A stretch of 20,140 bases of DNA, taken from the NCBI GenBank assembly GCA_020342025.1, contig CP070840.1, positions 1,959,763 through 1,979,902 on the forward strand, given 5' to 3'. Both the position numbers and the translations under genes were made by a program. Numbering within the stretch: position 1 is the stretch's first letter; every line of letters begins with the position of its first letter. Below, piece after piece: positions 15,212 through 20,140 of the stretch. The notes under the pieces were generated by a model. That model made no database searches and had not been told where the DNA came from. It saw only the letters and a list, made by a program, of their open reading frames with translations. The DNA is from Deltaproteobacteria bacterium (lineage in GTDB: Bacteria > Desulfobacterota > DSM-4660 > Desulfatiglandales > HGW-15).

Positions 15212-16462
15212 TCATGCCAATTCATGGGCAGCTTCTCTCATGAGTCTTCCGATGGGCATTCCTTGCGGACACCTCTGTTCCGCCACTGAATAATCCATGC
15301 TGGCCATAAGGCTTCGCGTTTCTCGTGATATTTCTTGATAAAGGGACCTGCCCTGATCCCGATCTCCATAACTCCGACTGTACATGAGATAGCGCATCAC
15401 ATCGCTTATCGGGGCATGGCCTTCCACGGATGCTTCACAGATATGTGCACAGCCCGCACAGTAACCAGAGGCGGTTTCATGGGCATATTGTTCCAGCAGC
15501 CTCATATCCCGTGAGGAAAGCTCTGTCCTGTCCATAGCGGCGGCCACGTTGGCCATCAAGATGGTCAAATTGTCCATCTCCGAACATATACTGGCAATAT
15601 GGCTGTTCTGCCAGACGGCCTTGAGCCTGGCCTGTTCCGGAGTAAACCCTTTTTTGAGGAACTGCTTCGTCATCTTTGACGCCGTTTCAGTTTCCTCTCC
15701 CACACTGCCAACAATCCCCCATGACCGGACGGCCTGCGTCTTCATAGCGGTGAGGCCAATTCCTGCCTTTACACATGCATCCACGGCTTTCTTCATTTTA
15801 TCGGTGTGCATGAGCCTATAATTGTAAGACATCATGATACCGTCGATCCAACCGAGCTCAGCCGCTTCCATCATGGAACTTTCCATAAAAGAGTGGGTAC
15901 TGAACCCGAAGAACCGGATCTTTCCCTCGTTTTTCCTTTTTTCAACCCAACCTCTGAATTGGTCAAAAGGACGCAGTTCTTCTATCCCCCGAAGCATGTG
16001 GACAAAATAGAGATCGATGTAGGAGGTATTCATCCTTCCTAGGGATTGATCGAGACTTCGGGATAGTCCATCCACGTCTCTGGATCTAGACTTTGTGACG
16101 AGAAACACCTTTTTCCGGTCTTCACCGTATCTCTCAAAATGCTCCCCGATGGCCCTCTCGCCCTTGCCTCGACCGTAGGTCTCTGCCGTATCCCAATAAG
16201 TGACCCCCATCTTAATGGCCTGTCTTAACAGGACTTGGCTGGAGGTCAGATCCCCCGAGCCCCCCATGCCAAGCATGGAAACGTTCACCCCCGTTTTTCC
16301 AAAGGGTCGGGTGGGCACGAGCAGCTGATCAGAAGTTTCTGAAAGAGACTTGCCTGCAACTTTTGCTAGAGGGCTCATGGAGGCGAGCACCGATCCCACA
16401 CCCGCTGCACCAGTCGTTTTCAAGAAATCCCTGCGCGACCATTTATTTTCTCTTTTTGACAT
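15212..16462 (-). CDS. Tat-exported aldo/keto reductase with C-terminal Cys cluster
   Basis: 416 residues from the ATG at 16462 (GGAG nine bases upstream; a TTG six bases earlier is less likely). The N-terminus is a twin-arginine signal, WSRRDFLKTTGAAGVGSVLA, so a folded, cofactor-loaded enzyme is exported. The aldo/keto reductase barrel keeps the catalytic tetrad Asp91, Tyr96 (WDTAETYG), Lys124 (VTKS) and His155 (FVHML). The C-terminal part holds Cys335, Cys338 and Cys342 (YCAGCAHIC), and 56 residues later Cys398 (RCPQGMPIG), a ferredoxin-like layout able to bind one [4Fe-4S] cluster. Substrate unknown. The Old Yellow Enzyme gene lies 133 bases upstream on the same strand, so co-transcription is possible. 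Confidence 0.88.
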   Translation of the reverse strand: MSKRENKWSRRDFLKTTGAAGVGSVLASMSPLAKVAGKSLSETSDQLLVPTRPFGKTGVNVSMLGMGGSGDLTSSQVLLRQAIKMGVTYWDTAETYGRGKGERAIGEHFERYGEDRKKVFLVTKSRSRDVDGLSRSLDQSLGRMNTSYIDLYFVHMLRGIEELRPFDQFRGWVEKRKNEGKIRFFGFSTHSFMESSMMEAAELGWIDGIMMSYNYRLMHTDKMKKAVDACVKAGIGLTAMKTQAVRSWGIVGSVGEETETASKMTKQFLKKGFTPEQARLKAVWQNSHIASICSEMDNLTILMANVAAAMDRTELSSRDMRLLEQYAHETASGYCAGCAHICEASVEGHAPISDVMRYLMYSRSYGDRDQGRSLYQEISRETRSLMASMDYSVAEQRCPQGMPIGRLMREAAHELA

Positions 16463-16595
16463 TCTCAATCTCTCCGTTCATGGGTTTAGAACAACCAGTG
16501 CTTGCCAAGCGTCATTTCCAGTTTTCTTTCATAATCTCTGCCATCCGCCTTCCGTCCTCTTCTCATTTATAGTATATCAGATCAGCACCTGTGCC

Positions 16596-17699
16596 CTAAC
16601 CCTCGTATCGGGGAAAGTCAGTGTAGCCCACATCATCAAAAGAATACCAAACCTTTTGATCTGCCGGCGGGTTCAAGGGCCAGCCATTGGCGAAACGTTC
16701 CACCAGGTCTGGATTGCTGATAAAGGGCCTCCCAAAGGAGATCAAGTCTGCATGCTTGGCCTGAATCGCAGCTTCGGCTGTCTCCTGGGTGTAACCACAA
16801 TTCCCGATGAGCGGACCCTCAAATACCTCCCGGAATTCTGCCAATGTCATTGGGTTTCCAAGTTCATGAAAGCCAAAAGCGAGACCATCTACCACGTGGA
16901 GGTAAGCCATTTTGTGCTGGTTTAGCTGTTTTGCAACATAAATAAAATTCTCACGAAAATCAGCTGAGCCCATGTCGTTAAAATTGCCGTTCGGTGATAT
17001 ATGCACACCGACTCGAGCAGGAGGCCAGACAGTGAGAATCGCCCGTATGATCTCATCCAGGAACCGATAGCGATTCTCCAAGCTTCCCCCATAGGGATCG
17101 GTTCGATGATTGGTCTTGGACTGTAAAAACTCGTCAATGAGATACCCATTAGCTGCGTGTATTTCCACGCCGTCGAACCCCGCTCTCTTGGCTCGCTCAG
17201 CGGCAAGCCGATAATCCTCCACGATCCCTGATACTTCCTCCGTTTCCAATGCTCGCGGTGTCTCATAAGACTGTTTGCCTGTGGGTGTATTAATGTAGCC
17301 CTCACTAATTTTGATGGCTGAGGGGGCCACAGGAAGTGCTTGATTCTCGTGAAAGCTGCTGTGGGAAGCCCTTCCGCAGTGCCAGAGCTGCAGAAATACC
17401 GGTGTTCCTTTGGCATGAATGGCATGGACAACCCTCTTCCAGGCGTCGGTTTGCTCATCCGAATAGATTCCTGGACTGTTCGGCCAACCGATTCCCTGCT
17501 TGGAAATGACCGTCGCTTCTGTGATGATCAGCCCCGCGGAGGCTCGTTGAGCATAGTACTCTGCCATCAATGAATTGGGTAGGCGCTCCTGCCCTGCCCG
17601 CGCTCGTGTCATCGGGGCCATAACGACCCGATTCTTCAACAATACGCCACGCAAGTCGAAAGCGCTTGATAAAATAGCACTATCGGTATTCCCCACCAT
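16596..17699 (-). CDS. Old Yellow Enzyme-type alkene reductase (NADH:flavin oxidoreductase)
   Basis: 367 residues, the normal length of single-domain FMN ene-reductases such as NemA. Visible blocks are LKNRVVMAPMTRARAGQ (FMN-binding N-terminus), LQLWHCGRASH, FDGVEIHAANGYLIDEFL with the paired His/Asn that bind the substrate, GGSLENRYRFLDEI, and LISFGRPFISNPDLV for the FMN phosphate. The family reduces activated C=C bonds of enals, enones, nitro compounds and maleimides with NAD(P)H in the cytosol. WHCGR has Cys where many members have a second Thr/Ser or Cys; the tuning effect is not predictable from sequence. The ATG has GGG eight bases upstream. Confidence 0.93.
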   Translation of the reverse strand: MVGNTDSAILSSAFDLRGVLLKNRVVMAPMTRARAGQERLPNSLMAEYYAQRASAGLIITEATVISKQGIGWPNSPGIYSDEQTDAWKRVVHAIHAKGTPVFLQLWHCGRASHSSFHENQALPVAPSAIKISEGYINTPTGKQSYETPRALETEEVSGIVEDYRLAAERAKRAGFDGVEIHAANGYLIDEFLQSKTNHRTDPYGGSLENRYRFLDEIIRAILTVWPPARVGVHISPNGNFNDMGSADFRENFIYVAKQLNQHKMAYLHVVDGLAFGFHELGNPMTLAEFREVFEGPLIGNCGYTQETAEAAIQAKHADLISFGRPFISNPDLVERFANGWPLNPPADQKVWYSFDDVGYTDFPRYEG

Positions 17700-17822
17700 A
17701 TTTCTTTCCCTTTCTTCATCTTAGGATTTTTGAACAATCTAATCACTAATGCCCTGTTTTGAAGTGGGTGGGCGGGTTTTTACACTCCTCACTCCTCATT
17801 GCCTACTCCTTCCTCTCTGCCC

Positions 17823-17843
17823 TGAGCCCAGTCGAAGGGCTCA
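17823..17843. repeat. Palindromic repeat TGAGCCC-AGTCGAA-GGGCTCA
   Basis: A perfect 7-bp inverted repeat with a seven-base centre lies in the spacer between the divergent reductase and ABC genes. The core (CCCTGAGCCCAGTCGAAGGG) matches, from memory, a palindromic intergenic repeat met in many environmental genomes. It is surrounded by CTCC-rich sequence. It is too far from the T-rich signals of a terminator to be called one. Confidence 0.55.
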
Positions 17844-17878
17844 CTCCTTGCACCATGCTCCATGTTTACCCCGTTCAT

Positions 17879-17907
17879 TTGACAGTTTATCCCTCTTATC
17901 CTATCTT
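17879..17907 (+). promoter_or_regulatory. Promoter of the ABC transporter operon
   Basis: TTGACA (17879-17884, perfect) and TATCTT (17902-17907, four of six) have a 17-base spacer. The predicted start near 17914 leaves a leader of about 37 bases to the TTG start at 17951, which has GAGAGGAGG nearby. Confidence 0.6.
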
Positions 17908-17950
17908 CTCAGGACCCATACCATAGACCCGAGAGAGGAGGGGCCTGACG

Positions 17951-18892
17951 TTGAAATATGCCATTGAGGTGAAGGGACTGAAAAAGACATTCGTATCCGG
18001 GTGGCTCCGAAGAAGAAGGAAGGAGGCCCTCAGGGGGGTAAGTCTCCACGTACCGGTAGGTGGCTTCTGGGGCCTTCTGGGGCCCAACGGGGCTGGCAAG
18101 ACCACCCTCCTTTCCATCCTGTCCAACCTGCTTACGCCCGAAGAGGGCGATGTCCGCGTCATGGGATACAATGTTCGGACCCAAGCCATGGAGATCTGCA
18201 AGCGCATCAACCTCTCTTCCGGGCACGCCAACTTCCTGTGGAGCCTGAGCGTTAAAGAAAATCTCCGGTACTATGCCATGCTCTATGGCCTTTCAGGGCG
18301 CCGGTTAGAAAGGCGAGTGGAAAATCTCCTGGACCTGTTTGATCTGAGAGAGTTTACCAGGGTGCGGTTCGATGAGCTCTCCACGGGGACCAAACAAAAA
18401 CTCGCCCTTGCGAAGGCCCTTTTGAACGAACCTGAACTCCTGCTACTAGACGAGCCCACCGTGGGGCTGGACCCCGATGTGGCCCGCAGAATACGGGAAG
18501 CCATTAGAGGTCTCCACCAGGAAAAAGGCACCACCATCCTGATGACCACCCACAACATGAGGGAGGCCGAAACCCTTTGTGAACAGGTGGCCTTTATTAC
18601 AGACGGAACCATTCGGGCCTTTGGGACACCTCAGCACCTCAAGCGGGAAATGCGCCTTGCTGATACCCTCCACATCGAGTTCCAGGGGCACCTGCCTGTG
18701 CAGGGGCTCAGGGACCTGGAAGGGGTATATGCCCTTCAGAAAGGTGAATCTTCTTGTAAGATCCAGGTGGACGACCACCGACAGAGGCTCCCTCAGATCC
18801 TGGATTTCTTCATCGCCCAGGGGATCTTTATCCACAATATTCAAACAGAGGAGTCAGACCTTGAAGATCTCTTTATCGCTTTTGCAAAATGA
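17951..18892 (+). CDS. ABC-2 type transporter ATP-binding protein
   Basis: 313 residues from a TTG start with AGGAGG nine bases upstream. It has Walker A GPNGAGKT (44-51), a Q-loop region (LSVKENLRYYAMLYG), the signature LSTGTKQKLALAKAL in place of LSGGQ, Walker B LLLLDEPTVGLD, and the switch His in MTTHNMREAE. A C-terminal extension of about 90 residues (HIEFQGHLPVQGLRDLEG ... EESDLEDLFIAFAK) is typical of drug- or polysaccharide-type ABC-2 ATPases (the NatA/DrrA/CcmA group). It partners with the permease whose gene overlaps or abuts its stop. The substrate cannot be told from sequence. Confidence 0.95.
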   Translation: MKYAIEVKGLKKTFVSGWLRRRRKEALRGVSLHVPVGGFWGLLGPNGAGKTTLLSILSNLLTPEEGDVRVMGYNVRTQAMEICKRINLSSGHANFLWSLSVKENLRYYAMLYGLSGRRLERRVENLLDLFDLREFTRVRFDELSTGTKQKLALAKALLNEPELLLLDEPTVGLDPDVARRIREAIRGLHQEKGTTILMTTHNMREAETLCEQVAFITDGTIRAFGTPQHLKREMRLADTLHIEFQGHLPVQGLRDLEGVYALQKGESSCKIQVDDHRQRLPQILDFFIAQGIFIHNIQTEESDLEDLFIAFAK

Positions 18893-18914
18893 ATTCACAA
18901 AGGTGAAGGCCTTC

Positions 18915-19670
18915 ATGTTCAAAAACTGGATCATGACCAAGAGGAACGTTTTTACCCTCTTCGAGATACTCTTTTGGCCTTTGGTGGCCTTTCTTTCCGT
19001 GGGGCTTCTTGCGGAATTCGCTTCACTCTCAACAGAAATGAAGGCGTTTATTCTTATCGGGGTCATTTCCATGAGCGCCGTTCAGGTCTGCCAGCTGGAT
19101 GTGGCCTATGCCTTGCTCTATGACGTGTGGAGCAAGGCCATAAAACACGGTTTTATCGCGCCGGTGGGAATTCGCCATCTCTTGCTCGGTTCACTGGTGG
19201 TGGGGATCATAAGGGGCGGAGCCGTCTATTTCCTCCTGATGGGCGCCAGCTACCTGATTTTCGATTTCAATTTCACGGTCCCCGGCCCTTTACCCACTTG
19301 CCTCTTCATGTTCGGGCTCTTTCTGAGTGCCACCACCATCGGAGCCTTTGTGTGTATCCTGGTTTTCACTTTCGGCCACCGCGCCGAGGTGGCGGCCTGG
19401 TCCCTCGTGAGCCTCATGCTCCTGCTTTGCGGTATTTACTACCCCGTCTCCATACTGCCAAAATGGGTAGCGACCCTGGCCGAACTCATTCCCCTGACCT
19501 ACTTTCTGGAGTATTTTCGACAATTCTATGGCTTTGAGCCCACCTTTTCCCATGTTCTTGCGAAAGGTTACGTAGGAGTGTTTGTCTATCTGTTCCTCGA
19601 GGTCATCTTCATGGGAGCCGCACTGGGGAGGGCCAAAAGAAGGGGCATGCTCCTGAAGCTATCAGAATAG
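18915..19670 (+). CDS. ABC-2 type transporter permease
   Basis: 251 residues from the ATG at 18915, with GAAGG five bases before it. In-frame GTG (18903) and TTG (18882) would lengthen it slightly and overlap the ATPase gene. Six hydrophobic segments are visible: FEILFWPLVAFLSVGLLAEF, KAFILIGVISMSAVQV, LLLGSLVVGIIRGGAVYFLL, CLFMFGLFLSATTIGAFVCI, AAWSLVSLMLLLCGIYY and VGVFVYLFLEVIFMGAAL. The stretch YYPVSILPKWVATLAELIP then LTYFLEYFR before the last segment is typical of ABC-2 exporters. It forms an exporter with the ATPase upstream. Confidence 0.9.
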   Translation: MFKNWIMTKRNVFTLFEILFWPLVAFLSVGLLAEFASLSTEMKAFILIGVISMSAVQVCQLDVAYALLYDVWSKAIKHGFIAPVGIRHLLLGSLVVGIIRGGAVYFLLMGASYLIFDFNFTVPGPLPTCLFMFGLFLSATTIGAFVCILVFTFGHRAEVAAWSLVSLMLLLCGIYYPVSILPKWVATLAELIPLTYFLEYFRQFYGFEPTFSHVLAKGYVGVFVYLFLEVIFMGAALGRAKRRGMLLKLSE

Positions 19671-19709
19671 GGATTTGGGAGAAGGACGGGAAGGAACGCC
19701 TTAAGCTCT

Positions 19710-20140
19710 ATGCACAGCAATATACGCCTGATTCTGATTGTTTTCTTACTGAATTTTGTCCGCTACGGCATGGTTTTCCCCCTTGTCCCTCTGCTGGCCC
19801 ATGACCTGGGTGCCTCCCCTGCAGTGATCGGCGTTATTGTGGGCGCGTTCGGCCTGCTTTCGTTTTTCCTCTCTATACCTATCGGCGGGTTTGCGGACAG
19901 AGTGGGCGTGAAGCGTGCCCTGGCCCTCGGGGTGCTCTGCAACATTGTAAGCGCCGTGCTGCTCATCCATGCGGGTCACGTCTTGACCCTGATAGCCTCT
20001 CAGGTTGCGGGGGGACTGGGTTTCCAGCTTCATATCGTCTCCAGCCAGGCCTTTATAGCCTCTATTGAGTCCCCAGACCGGCGTGAGAGTGAATTCGGGT
20101 ACCTCACTTTCAGTGCAGCCTTCGGCCAAAGCCTGGGGCC
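19710..20140 (+). CDS. MFS transporter, N-terminal part (cut by window end)
   Basis: An ATG at 19710 opens a frame with no stop up to the window edge (143 codons). It begins MHSNIRLILIVFLLNFVRYG and shows four hydrophobic segments so far. The loop between helices 2 and 3 has the major facilitator motif A, GGFADRVGVKRAL. The GLGFQLHIVSSQAFIA segment fits helix 4 or 5. A GGAA lies 13 bases upstream of the ATG. It follows the ABC permease by 39 bases on the same strand, so it is probably in the same operon. The substrate is unknown; the fold suggests an efflux-type member. Confidence 0.88.
   Translation, partial: MHSNIRLILIVFLLNFVRYGMVFPLVPLLAHDLGASPAVIGVIVGAFGLLSFFLSIPIGGFADRVGVKRALALGVLCNIVSAVLLIHAGHVLTLIASQVAGGLGFQLHIVSSQAFIASIESPDRRESEFGYLTFSAAFGQSLG

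Noticed and set aside
16463..16595. A 26-codon frame between the two reductase genes
   Set aside because: It has no ribosome binding site and no recognisable features; length is within chance expectation.
18579..19670. A 363-residue permease starting at 18579
   Set aside because: The first 112 residues are the ATPase gene read in another frame; the real permease begins at or near 18915.

Overview
The window carries an ordinary chromosomal block from a bacterium that looks like a member of the Desulfobacterota (former Deltaproteobacteria). The grounds are the gene order mutL-miaA-(secreted protein)-pgsA-tRNA-Val-thrS-infC-rpmI-rplT-pheS-pheT-merR, a zinc phospholipase C-like protein, a Tat-exported aldo/keto reductase with an iron-sulfur-type tail, and a base composition near 50% GC. 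The assignment is inferred from gene content and style only. No plasmid, phage, transposase or CRISPR genes were seen.

Layout. At the left edge (1-111, minus) lies the first part of a secreted protein, with its own consensus promoter and a leader hairpin over its ribosome binding site. From 13166 down to 492 (minus) runs a long co-directional block. mutL and miaA (mismatch repair, tRNA modification) are followed by a lipoprotein- or FlgT-like secreted protein and pgsA (phosphatidylglycerol synthesis), then a tRNA-Val(GAC) with its own promoter and terminator. Next comes the conserved translation operon: threonyl-tRNA synthetase, IF-3, ribosomal proteins L35 and L20, both subunits of phenylalanyl-tRNA synthetase, and a small MerR-type regulator. 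From 14200 down to 13337 (minus) is a zinc phospholipase C-like protein, divergent from radC (14432-15160, plus). An Old Yellow Enzyme-type reductase and a Tat-exported aldo/keto reductase follow on the minus strand (17699 to 15212). At the right (17951-20140, plus) an ABC-2 type ATPase and permease are followed by an MFS transporter cut by the window end.

How the parts work together. The minus-strand core supplies translation: two aminoacyl-tRNA synthetases, an initiation factor, two 50S proteins, a tRNA gene and a tRNA-modifying enzyme. Its most informative regulatory details are an apparent AUA start codon for infC whose Shine-Dalgarno is built from the last codons of thrS, a thrS leader of about 250 nt with a terminator-like hairpin, and an unusually long pheS-pheT spacer filled with 8-bp repeat units in inverted arrangement. 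Several sigma70-type promoters with exact 17-bp spacers can be read by eye.

I found no convincing undescribed multi-gene system. The points most worth a second look are the RNA-level features of the translation operon, the repeat element between pheS and pheT, the uncharacterised secreted protein beside pgsA, and the cysteine pattern of the aldo/keto reductase.
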